From positions 1,178,001 to 1,242,000 of the forward strand of contig NZ_CP045430.1 in the NCBI RefSeq assembly GCF_005886805.2: a stretch of 64,000 nucleotides of DNA, read 5' to 3'. The position numbers were made by a program, and so were the translations under genes. Each line of letters starts with the position of its first letter. Position 1 is the first letter of the stretch. The stretch is from Pseudoalteromonas rubra. GTDB taxonomy: Bacteria; Pseudomonadota; Gammaproteobacteria; Enterobacterales; Alteromonadaceae. Shown one piece after another: positions 54,842 to 63,340 of the stretch. The notes under the pieces are model-generated. The model saw only the letters and a program-made list of their open reading frames with translations. It searched no databases and was not told the origin of the DNA.

Positions 54842-56056
54842 ATGAGCCGCAAGGTAAACATCTCCGTTGATAATTTACCTGATTCCCTTAGAGGTCAGAT
54901 CCATGGTGTTGAAAGTGCAACCGATAACGAGAGTTTAGCGTTGTTTACTGATAACAAAGATGTACGCGTTTCGCTGGAAAGTCCTAATCATGGTTTGCGA
55001 GCTTACTCAAATACTTTCAATCATTACGACCTTTGGGGGCGATTCGTTCGTTCGGGCTATAAAAAGTTGCCTTTAGAAGAAGCACCAAAGAAAACAATTA
55101 TTTCCAGACGTATTTCGGAAAAGGTCGATGGCATACTGTACGATGGTGAATTAAAAATCACTCCAGCGGTTGTGAGTAGTAAAAAGGATGGCGAAGAAGC
55201 TGAGTTTTTAGTTTGGCCATCAGACAGAGAAGAGAAGGTTGAGCGGGCATTAATTCGTCTTGCTTCAAAAGGCAAGATAGTTAAAATCAATTTTAAGTCC
55301 GGTATTCAATATGCGGTAATTTTCTCTATGAATGAGCTGGCTCAAGAGCTAAAAGCTGTTGGTCAATCAATGCCTTATCCACAGATTAAAGAGTCATTGG
55401 AAGCCCTTCAAGGGTCGAAACTTTCGTTCAAATATAGGGCTACGGATACCAAAAGCACAGATATCGATGACTCTTTTTACGAGTCAAATATGAACTTTTT
55501 GTCCTCATTGCATTTTAGTGGTAAGAAAGGTCAGGGTGGAAACGTTAAATGTGTGGCCTGCCTTAATGCTTTTGTTCATAACATGATCGATAATCTAGAA
55601 TACAAGGGTTATTACTTCAATAGCGCGCAAGAGCTTAAGCGAGGCTTATCTCGCTGGATGATGCTACGTTTGTATCACTTGTGGCGATATGCAGCTCCTG
55701 GTAAAACTTACCATTTTCGGCTTTTGTCCATTATGGAAAAGTACGGTTCTATTTACCCAGATGATGAAATAACCGACAATAAACTGAAAGCGTTACGTCG
55801 AGATATGACGACAACAATGAAAGATCTGATCGAAAAAGGCGCTATATCTGAGTACCATATTTCAAATGTAAAAGATGATAAAAGTGGTAAAATCATTGAT
55901 TATGTGTACGAAATGCATCCATCTGCACAGTTCTGTGATGAGATATTAGCACTAAATAAACATAATAAACGCATCGAAATTCAAGGTGGTAAGCGGATCG
56001 TTGAAAATGCGGAAGTTATTGATGAAGATACACTCGAAGAAATAGTGAAAAAGTAG
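54842..56056 (+). CDS. Plasmid-type replication initiator protein (Rep)
   Basis: The 404-residue protein lies between parAB and the repeat array. GGAAG is the ribosome binding site, 7 bases from the ATG. It has no ATPase motifs. The C-terminal part (residues about 270-380: SRWMMLRLYHLWRYA, KLKALRRDMTTTMKDLIEKGAI) resembles the winged-helix domains of iteron-binding initiators, and a similar winged-helix-like region lies near 125-190. Position, operator and iterons support its role as initiator. It should bind the TTTTTACTAACT boxes, as dimers at the operator and as monomers at the origin. The gene is not recognised by a specific symbol. Confidence 0.82.
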   Translation: MSRKVNISVDNLPDSLRGQIHGVESATDNESLALFTDNKDVRVSLESPNHGLRAYSNTFNHYDLWGRFVRSGYKKLPLEEAPKKTIISRRISEKVDGILYDGELKITPAVVSSKKDGEEAEFLVWPSDREEKVERALIRLASKGKIVKINFKSGIQYAVIFSMNELAQELKAVGQSMPYPQIKESLEALQGSKLSFKYRATDTKSTDIDDSFYESNMNFLSSLHFSGKKGQGGNVKCVACLNAFVHNMIDNLEYKGYYFNSAQELKRGLSRWMMLRLYHLWRYAAPGKTYHFRLLSIMEKYGSIYPDDEITDNKLKALRRDMTTTMKDLIEKGAISEYHISNVKDDKSGKIIDYVYEMHPSAQFCDEILALNKHNKRIEIQGGKRIVENAEVIDEDTLEEIVKK

Positions 56057-56107
56057 CCGTTTAATAAAATAAACAATGTTTTTTGGCTTTACTCTTAGAA
56101 CGCTTTA

Positions 56108-56118
56108 TTATGTTAAAT
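56108..56118 (+). other. XerD-type half-site (weak dif candidate)
   Basis: TTATGTTAAAT is identical to the XerD arm of dif sites. The 11-base XerC arm expected 6 bases upstream (ACTCTTAGAAC) is a poor match. The same 11 bases occur inverted at 61711-61721. Confidence 0.2.
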
Positions 56119-56242
56119 AGTCAGGCGTTCTCTAATATTTTACTAATTCCCCTAAAAGATTGCGCATTTTTTCTCTTTGCCTTGTTAAAAACTCTTTTAA
56201 TAATGTAGGTCGAGTTGTGTTTTTAGGAGTTTATTGAGTTTT

Positions 56243-58450
56243 ATGATGTGTTCTTTTTTGTGCGTTGCTTATTCCTTTGGTTGGCCAGGTAAGAATGCTC
56301 CTTACTAATTTGTCTCTTCTCTCGGGCTCAAAAGAACGATGATTTGGTCAGCCTTTTTAAACTGGCGAAATGATTTATGGTGAATATGTGCCATTTAATT
56401 CCTAAATTAATGATGTGTTCTTTTTCTGTGTGTTATTTATCTCATTGGTTGACGGAAAAGGGTTGGCCTGTGTGAGAATGCCCCTTACTCTTTTCACGGG
56501 GTCAAAAGAACAACGATTTGGTATGCTTTTTAAACTAAAGAATTGGTGCATAGTGAGTATCGAATCTGTATTTGTATCTTAATTTAATGATGTGTTCTTT
56601 TTATGTGTTATCTGTTCCTTTGGTTGATGGAATTGGGTTGGCCCGGGTGAAAATGCACCTCACTAGTTTGTCCCTGATCACGGGGTCAAAAGAACGATGA
56701 TTTGGTGAGCCTTTTTAAACTGACGAGATGATGTATGGTGAGTATTGAACCTGTATTCGTGTCTTAATTTAATGATGTGTTCTTTTTCTGTGTATTATCT
56801 ATCTTATTGGTTGAAGGAAAAGGGTTGGCTTGTGTGAGAATGCCCCTTACTAGTTTGTCTTTTTTCACAAGGTTAAAAGAACAACGATTTGGTATGCTTT
56901 TTAAACTAAAGAATTGGTGCATAGTGAGTATCGAATCTGTATTTGTATCTTAATTTAATGATGTGTTCTTATTGATGTTTTGCCTATGCCTTCATTTGAC
57001 GAAAATGGGGTTGGCCCGGGTGAAAATGCGCCTCACTAGTTTGTCCCTGGTCATCGGGTCAAAAGAACGATGATTTGGTGAGCCTTTTTAAACTGACGAG
57101 ATGATGTATGGTGAGTATTGAACCTGTATTCGTGTCTTAATTTAATGATGTGTTCTTTTTCTGTGTATTATCTATCTTATTGGTTGAAGGAAAAGGGTTG
57201 GCTTGTGTGAGAATGCCCCTTACTAGTTTGTCTTTTTTCACAAGGTTAAAAGAACAACGATTTGGTATGCTTTTTAAACTAAAGAATTGGTGCATAGTGA
57301 GTATCGAATCTGTATTTGTATCTTAATTTAATGATGTGTTCTTATTGATGTTTTGCCTATGCCTTCATTTGACGAAAATGGGGTTGGCCCGGGTGAAAAT
57401 GCGCCTCACTAGTTTGTCCCTGGTCATCGGGTCAAAAGAACGATGATTTGGTGAGCCTTTTTAAACTGACGAGATGATGTATGGTGAGTATTGAACTTGT
57501 ATTTGTGTCTTAGTTAAATGATGTGTTCTTTTTATGTGTTATCTGTTCCTTTGGTGATGGAATTGGGTTGGCCCGGGTGAGAATGTGCCTCGCCAGTTTG
57601 TCCCTGGTCACCGGGTCAAAAGAACGATGATTTGGTCAGCCCTTTTAAACTGACGAGATGATGTATGGTGAGTATTGAACTTGTATTTGTGTCTTAATTA
57701 AATGATGTGTTCTTATTGGTGTTTTGCCTATGCCTTCATTTGACGAAAATGGGGTTGGCCCGGGTGAGAATGCGCCTCACTTATTTGTCACTTCTCACGG
57801 GGTCAAAAGAACGATGATTTGGTCAGCTTTTTTAAACTGACGAGATGATGTATGGCGAGTATTGAACTTGTATTTGTGTCTTAATTAAATGATGTGTTCT
57901 TTTTATGTGTTATCTGTTCCTTTGGTTGATGGAACTGGGCTTGCCCGGGTGAGAGTGCGCCTCGCTAGTTTGTCCTTGGTCACCGGGTCAAAAGATTGAT
58001 GATTTGGTCAGCTTTTTTAAACTAAAGAGATGATCAATGATGAATATTGAACACTTACTTCCTTAATAAATGATGTGTTCTTTTATTGTGTGTTATTTAT
58101 CCCTTCGGCTGACGGAAATGGGTTGGCCTGTTGGGTGAGAATGCGCCTCACCAATTTGTCACTTCTCACGGGGTCAAAAGAACGATGATGTGGTCAGCTT
58201 TTTCATCTGACGAGATGGTCTATGATGAATACTGAACATTTACTTCCAAAACAAATGAAGTGTTCTTTTGTTGAGTGTTATTTATCTCTTTGGTTGACGG
58301 AAATGGGTTGGCCCAGGTGGTAATTCTTCTTACTAATTTGTCTTTACTCATGGGACCAAAGGAACATTGATTTGTTAAGCCTTTCAAACTGACGATCTGT
58401 TTTATGATGAGTATCGAATATTCACTTTGTAACTTAATGAAGTGTTCTCG
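56243..58450. repeat. About 13 tandem units of ~185 bp; Ter-like array
   Basis: Units start with ATGATGTGTTCTT at 56243, 56410, 56587, 56772, 56958, 57145, 57331, 57518, 57702, 57889 and 58070. Two decayed starts (ATGAAGTGTTCT) lie at 58255 and 58437. The steps are 167-187 bases. Most units also hold the inverse motif AAAAGAACGATGATTTGGT about 90 bases on, so GTTCTTTT sites alternate in orientation every ~92 bases. Neighbouring units form a ~373-base higher-order repeat (56958, 57331). There is no open frame. The array lies between the rep gene and the Tus-like gene and may be a replication fork barrier or, less likely, the centromere. Confidence 0.88.
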
Positions 58451-59243
58451 GCTCGGCGAGATATTTCCATTTTTGACTCAGTTGCTATCAGGTCTGTGTG
58501 ATTGCTTGGTAGGAAGGGACTGACGTTAGACTGTTTTACTTATTTATGGTGTGTTCCTGTTGGGTGAGATTCATACCACAGTAAGTTTCCGTTGTAAGGA
58601 GACCTGTTGCGCTACATACCAACCAGAGATGGGAGGACAGATCTGTTTTAACTAATATCAATAATATGTTCCTAAAATAAAAGCTCTTGTAACCTTGAAA
58701 TGTCACACGATGATAGGCTTTAGTTTCTTGATGATACTGTTTCTTTAATGCATGTTAGTTGGTACTTACACATGACTTATGCTAATCACTTTTTGATTTT
58801 AAAGCAGAATAGTAATCGAGCTCAGATGAAACTTGATTAATCAAAGCTTGGATATCGTTTCGGTAATAAAGAAAATAGACAAAAATGAACACGCACACCA
58901 TTTATGAAAGCTATTTAAATGTATGTGTGTACTTACTTGTACTTATTGGATGTTTACAATCACTTCCAGCAAAATAGTTTTTGATTTAAAAAAAGAATCC
59001 TGTTTGTGCAAACTAAGTTTAAGTTACTTTCAACTAGAGCTAAAAGATATCCAGTTGTATAGATAAGAGCGAAATCTAACGCAGTTTTCTGAGACTTTTG
59101 GTATGTGGTAAAAACGATAGTTTCTGTTGCGTTAGATTCTAATCAAAAATATATGACTTCCCTCGAGTCCATCAGTGAAAAGTAAATACGGCCGGCACTC
59201 TTAACCGAAGTGATGTTTATCGCATTTAAAGCATAAATTAGAA
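58451..59243. other. Non-coding flank of the array
   Basis: No ORF is supported. Two decayed copies of the array motif (ATGGTGTGTTCCTGT near 58546 and ATAATATGTTCCTAA near 58661) suggest that the array once extended further. The remainder is AT-rich sequence downstream of the Tus-like gene. Confidence 0.5.
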
Positions 59244-60116
59244 TCAACCATTAATCGTTTCTAAATAGATTCTCTCGATCAGGTAATTGTATTCTTTTTT
59301 CCTTGGATCATTGCCATCACGACTGTAATTTTTTAATTCACCAATTTTTGTTTCTTTTTGAGGGTTTAGCAAAATGAAAGGTAACGCACCGCTTACGTGA
59401 TACCTATTTTTTGCGCTAAAACGAACGTTTACTTCCGGGCTCACTCGAGTTGGGCGTCTGATCCTCAACTTTGCAGAGTCAGATAGACTTGAAACTCTAA
59501 CACGTTCTTGCTCTACAATTGACTGCCAATTATTCTGATCAATTGCTCTGGGGTTTGTGTATTGGGAAGACCGTTGAAGTATATCAAGAGCTGCTTTTTT
59601 TGAGAGTGTTTTGGTAGAGTGTTTTGTCATCCAGGTGAAACGTACAGAGTAGGGAACAGCTTGCTCGAAATGTATTTTTCTATATGCTGCTAGAGTAACT
59701 AAACTGGGGACCGCACTGTGCACAGCTTCAAATCTTGCATCATTATTTGTGATTTCAAGAATAAGTTCTTTGAAGGCATCTTTTGCTAAATTTATTTCTA
59801 CCAGTCTATTTCGTATCTCGTTTTTGGGATCATTTACTAAAAGTATCCCTGGATGTCTGGTGAGTACCTTGCCACTTTCTTTTTTGTCAATAAAGAGATC
59901 TTTGTAGGAAGAGATACAATGGCTGAATGCATCCTGACCTGTTAGTTTTTCTACATGAACACTATCTGGCGCAGAGAGTTCATCTTTCTTTTGTACTGGA
60001 GGTAATTTGAAATAGTAAGCTTGAGTTATGTCTGCTTGCTTAATTTCTTCACAAAATAATGAGATTTGCTCAAAAAGGTAATCAAAATGAGAGCGTATGG
60101 AAAGCTTACTTTTCAT
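59244..60116 (-). CDS. tus: Tus-like replication terminus site-binding protein
   Basis: I start at the ATG at 60116 (MKSKLSIRSHFDYLFEQ), because the upstream in-frame ATG (60158) lies before the likely transcription start and adds nothing seen in Tus. The ~290-residue protein follows E. coli Tus along its length as I recall it: FKLPPVQKKDE, GQDAFSHCISSYKDLFI, RHPGILL, VPSLVTLAAYRK (E. coli LPGLITLNAYRT), VRFTWMTKH (LRFGWANKH), SAKLRIRRPTRV (NAKLKIKRPVKV) and IGELKNY (VGELLNY). Tus binds Ter sites and stops forks from one side by locking on to DnaB and a flipped cytosine. It sits about 4.5 kb from the origin, next to the repeat array. Confidence 0.9.
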   Translation of the reverse strand: MKSKLSIRSHFDYLFEQISLFCEEIKQADITQAYYFKLPPVQKKDELSAPDSVHVEKLTGQDAFSHCISSYKDLFIDKKESGKVLTRHPGILLVNDPKNEIRNRLVEINLAKDAFKELILEITNNDARFEAVHSAVPSLVTLAAYRKIHFEQAVPYSVRFTWMTKHSTKTLSKKAALDILQRSSQYTNPRAIDQNNWQSIVEQERVRVSSLSDSAKLRIRRPTRVSPEVNVRFSAKNRYHVSGALPFILLNPQKETKIGELKNYSRDGNDPRKKEYNYLIERIYLETING

Positions 60117-60149
60117 AATCAAGAGCCTAATTGCATAGAACAGATGCGT

Positions 60150-60178
60150 ATTATACACCTTGTTAGTAAAAAAATTAA
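60150..60178 (-). promoter_or_regulatory. tus promoter containing a Rep-type box
   Basis: On the minus strand TATAAT (60150-60155) lies 17 bases from a weak -35 (TTAATT, 60173-60178). The spacer is almost filled by the Rep box TTTTTACTAACA (60161-60172). A 14-base string, GTTAGTAAAAAAAT, is shared exactly with the rep operator arm at 54718. Confidence 0.6.
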
Positions 60179-60253
60179 TGAGCTTAGTTTTTTGGTCGGC
60201 GTTATTGTAGTTTTTACTCGGTGCTTTTATTCAACGTATACATTAAAATTAGT

Positions 60254-60268
60254 ATGATGTGTTCCTTT
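60254..60268 (+). promoter_or_regulatory. Isolated array (Ter-like) motif upstream of tus
   Basis: ATGATGTGTTCCTTT lies about 100 bases upstream of the tus promoter, outside the array, in the same orientation as the unit starts. In E. coli a Ter site lies in the tus promoter and mediates self-repression. Confidence 0.55.
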
Positions 60269-60690
60269 TTATAATAAAGATTTATCTCTACTTAAGCAAC
60301 ATTAATTAATGTTTATCCCACTTTTATGATTACTTTTTATATGTTTTTCAATCAATTATCAAAAATTACGTCTTGGTTGAGGAGAGAGTTACGCTTCATC
60401 TCGAAATCAACAAATAAACCGTAAGGGGTATCTCTATGGCAAATATTAAAGCCCCAGTTTCGGGGACCGGATATATAATACTAGCGATCTAGTGCAGTAT
60501 TTATCCAAATTTTAATAGAACATTTTCTCATGTATAGGTTAAAAGGGTAGTTCATAGTAAAGTTTGAAAATTCAAGGCAGCTCAAATTGTGTTATATCCG
60601 CTTTGTTGATTAATAGCGTTGTTTCCTAAATCATTGAACTCATCTAACCTTGTGTGATCAGATCTCAAAAGCAAACACCGAGACTGAACT
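60269..60690. other. Intergenic region between tus and the IS5 remnant
   Basis: AT-rich. A short frame at 60436-60492 (MANIKAPVSGTG, 18 codons, with AAGGGG before it) looks like a truncated gene start left by the IS5 insertion or decay. Nothing else is supported. Confidence 0.4.
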
Positions 60691-61549
60691 TTGAAAGAAA
60701 AGCGTATCACCTGCTGGCTCGATTACAACAAACCCCTTATCGCCAGAGGTAACATCCAACTTTGGTTTTCCCAGGATGCAATTGTGCAGTGGAACAACAC
60801 GCAACATCACGGCGGTAAAGGGCGATTTATTCATTTCTCTGAGCTGGCGATTGAGACCTGCCTGACTTTGCGCGCTGTATTTCGCTTGTCTCTTCTCTGA
60901 TATCAATGATGAAACTTGGTTTGTAAACGCCAACTTATAGTTGTTTTTGCAAGCGAAGTGCTGAGCTGGCAGTTCGTTACAGACCGAGCTCTAGTGCATC
61001 CGCGGGTAATAGCACAGGCTTGAAGGTGTACGGAAATGGTGAGTGGCATGCAAGAAAACATGGTGCGAATAAACGCCGAACCTAGCGAAAGTTACATCTG
61101 GCTTTTGATGAAAATATGCGCCAAATCGTGGGTGCTGAGTTGTCTACAATCTCCGTATGTGATCCAGAGGTTCTGGGTGACTTGCTCAGATCAGTTCGGT
61201 AAAAGCGGATGGCGCTTATGATACCCGAGGCTGTTATGCCGAAATGGCAGCCAAAATGGCCGACGCGGTGATCCCACCAAGGCGCAATGCTCAGTTTTGG
61301 GAGGATGGGCATGCTCGAAACAGCGCGGTCCTTTTAATAAAGCACATAGGTAGCAGTGTGTGGAAAAAGTGTGTGAACTCCCATCAATGCTCACTGTCGG
61401 AAACAGCAATGTATCGTTGTAAACAGCTAATGGGTGACAAGCTGGTTAGTCGTGGATTCAATAAGCAGCACATTGAAGCGATTATCAAAGTGAAAGTGCT
61501 CAATAGAATGACTGGGCTAGGTATGCCTGAATATCAGGGAAACAGCTGA
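60691..61549 (+). pseudogene. Decayed IS5-family transposase
   Basis: Three pieces of one transposase are readable. 60691-60900 encodes the N-terminus (WLDYNKPLIARGNIQLWFSQ, HHGGKGRFIHFSELAIE). About 61010-61190 encodes STGLKVYGNGEWHARKHGAN with an in-frame TAG at 61083-61085 where a Trp codon would be expected. About 61210-61549 encodes DGAYDTRGCYAEM, VIPPRRNAQFWEDG, then SETAMYRCKQLMGDKL and GMPEY. The catalytic Asp of GAYD and the C-terminal Glu region remain, but a central segment is missing and at least one frameshift is present near 61200. The element is inactive. Confidence 0.85.
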
Positions 61550-61953
61550 AATCGCAGTGTTGCCTAAGCTATTTGGATTTGATCAACAAGGCTCTGCTTA
61601 ATTGAAATTATCAATATGTTCATCGATTGCTAAAGCTTTTAGAAACTATCATATGGTACAGGCATTATCTGATTTGCCTAGTTAGGGTGAGCCAGGTAAA
61701 AGCAATGCAAATTTAACATAATTCATATGTAAGATAACACAGCTTTAATTAGAACTACCAGAGACAAAACGTTAGCTCTTTGATAGCTTTTTAAATTTAA
61801 AAGATAGTTGTGAAGTAATTAGATTCGGTTAAAGTGTATGATGTGTTCTTTGTTTTTTGAATTATCCTTTAAATTCTTCGAAAGATCCTTGAAGCCTCAG
61901 CGTCTATAAGGTACCTTGCCTTTGAGGTAACTAATGAGGAATGAGGAAAATAT
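61550..61953. other. Intergenic region before the DAHP synthase gene
   Basis: It contains one more array motif at 61838 (ATGATGTGTTCTTTG), 116 bases before the DAHP synthase ATG. It also holds an inverted XerD-type half-site (ATTTAACATAA at 61711-61721). There is no ORF. Confidence 0.5.
61838..61852 (+). promoter_or_regulatory. Isolated array (Ter-like) motif
   Basis: ATGATGTGTTCTTTG, identical over 14 bases to the unit starts of the array 3.4 kb away and in the same orientation. It marks the right edge of the motif's distribution in this window. Confidence 0.5.
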
Positions 61954-63309
61954 ATGAAGCCTTGGAGTCCAGATAGCTGGAGAGATCATCCGATAGTTCA
62001 GCAACCTGAATACCCGGATAAAATTGCGCTTGAGTCAGTTGAGAAGCAAATCAACGCGGCGCCACCTTTAGTATTTGCAGAGGAAACACGCAGCCTTTAT
62101 AAAAGTCTTGCTGATGTTTGTGAAGGCAAAGCTTTCTTATTGCAGGGTGGAGATTGTGCAGAGTCCTTTGCTGATTTTAGTGCTACTAATATCAGAGACA
62201 CTTTCAAAACACTGTTGCAGATGGCAGTTGTTCTGACTTATGGCGGAAAGTGCCCAGTTGTCAAAATAGCAAGAATGGCTGGTCAATATGCTAAGCCAAG
62301 ATCATCTGATTTCGAGACCATCAATGGCGTTGCGTTACCATCTTACAGAGGCGACATCGTAAATAGTTTTGAGTTTACAGAAGAGGCACGCATACCGGAT
62401 CCTAAAAGGTTGCTGACAGCTTATCACCACAGTGCATCGACACTGAACCTGCTTAGAGCATTTGCACAGGGTGGCCTTGCAGACTTACATCAGGTTAGTC
62501 GATGGAATATGAGCTTCGTTGCAGCTAACCCAATGAAAGAAAAGTTTCAACAGTTGGCAAACAGGATCCAGGAAGCTTTAGAGTTTATGGAAGTGTGCGG
62601 AATCGATTCATCCGTCGCGCCAAGCCTTAAAGAAACACATTTATATACTTCACATGAAGCTTTATTGTTAGGGTATGAACAAGCACTCACGCGTCGCGAC
62701 CATCTAAGTGGAGACTGGTACGATTGTTCCGCGCATTTTGTCTGGATCGGTGAAAGGACTAGACAATTAGATCATGCACATATTGAATTCTTTAGAGGAA
62801 TTAAAAACCCGATTGGTGTAAAGGTTGGCCCTGGTATGAAACCAGACGAGCTTATCCAACTTATCGACGCGCTCAACCCAGAGAATATCCCGGGCAGACT
62901 TACTTTGATCACGCGAATGGGGGCAGACATCTTGCCAGAAAAGCTACCAGCCTTGGTGAGAAAAGTTCAGGAAGAAGGACGTAAAGTAGTTTGGAGTTCA
63001 GATCCAATGCATGGCAATACTGAAAAAGCCAGCACAGGATATAAAACTCGAAGCTTCAATAATATACTACGTGAAATCAGTCAGTTCTTCGCTGTACATA
63101 AAGCTGAAGGGTCCTACCCAGGCGGTGTACACCTGGAAATGACAGGTCAGCACGTTACGGAATGTATCGGCGGAGCTTATGGACTTTCAGACGAGGACTT
63201 AGCTCAGCGCTATCGAACACAATGCGATCCGCGCTTGAACGCAGATCAAGTCTTAGAGCTAGGCTTCCTGGTTGCAGACTTGTTGAAAGACGCAAGAAAC
63301 CGAGTTTAA
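61954..63309 (+). CDS. Class II 3-deoxy-7-phosphoheptulonate synthase (DAHP synthase)
   Basis: The 451-residue protein is the plant/Mycobacterium-like class II enzyme: [20 protein letters not shown] at the start, [14 protein letters not shown] with the metal-binding cysteine, [47 protein letters not shown] and [10 protein letters not shown]. It condenses phosphoenolpyruvate with erythrose-4-phosphate, the first step of the shikimate pathway. The N-terminal extension typical of allosteric class II enzymes is short here. GAGGAAAA precedes the ATG. The gene is convergent with ppsR; both concern phosphoenolpyruvate supply or use. Confidence 0.96.
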   Translation: MKPWSPDSWRDHPIVQQPEYPDKIALESVEKQINAAPPLVFAEETRSLYKSLADVCEGKAFLLQGGDCAESFADFSATNIRDTFKTLLQMAVVLTYGGKCPVVKIARMAGQYAKPRSSDFETINGVALPSYRGDIVNSFEFTEEARIPDPKRLLTAYHHSASTLNLLRAFAQGGLADLHQVSRWNMSFVAANPMKEKFQQLANRIQEALEFMEVCGIDSSVAPSLKETHLYTSHEALLLGYEQALTRRDHLSGDWYDCSAHFVWIGERTRQLDHAHIEFFRGIKNPIGVKVGPGMKPDELIQLIDALNPENIPGRLTLITRMGADILPEKLPALVRKVQEEGRKVVWSSDPMHGNTEKASTGYKTRSFNNILREISQFFAVHKAEGSYPGGVHLEMTGQHVTECIGGAYGLSDEDLAQRYRTQCDPRLNADQVLELGFLVADLLKDARNRV

Positions 63310-63315
63310 AACAAT

Positions 63316-63339
63316 AAAAAGGCCCAGATGGGCCTTTTT
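63316..63339. terminator. Two-way terminator between DAHP synthase and ppsR
   Basis: AAAAAGGCCC-AGAT-GGGCCTTTTT: a symmetric hairpin with A-run and T-run, serving both convergent genes. Confidence 0.92.
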
Positions 63340-63340
63340 A

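Noticed and set aside
56243..58450. CRISPR array
   Set aside because: Units are ~185 bp with conserved motifs at two places, no short repeat/unique spacer pattern and no cas genes nearby.
56243..58450. The array as the ParB centromere (sopC-like)
   Set aside because: Possible by analogy with F sopC, but it lies on the far side of rep from parB and next to tus, and its motif recurs upstream of tus. Ter-like function fits better, although centromere function is not excluded.
59101..59120. Further Rep box (GTTTTTACCAC on the minus strand)
   Set aside because: Only the T-run and ACC are shared. Similar strings occur in coding sequence by chance (for example near 16.9 kb).
60117..60158. Upstream start codon for the Tus-like protein
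   Set aside because: The extra 14 residues overlap the likely -10 box and are not seen in Tus. The internal ATG at 60116 aligns with the family start.
60436..60492. 18-codon ORF (MANIKAPVSGTG) with a good ribosome binding site
   Set aside because: Too short, and it ends beside the IS5 remnant. It is most likely the truncated start of a lost gene.
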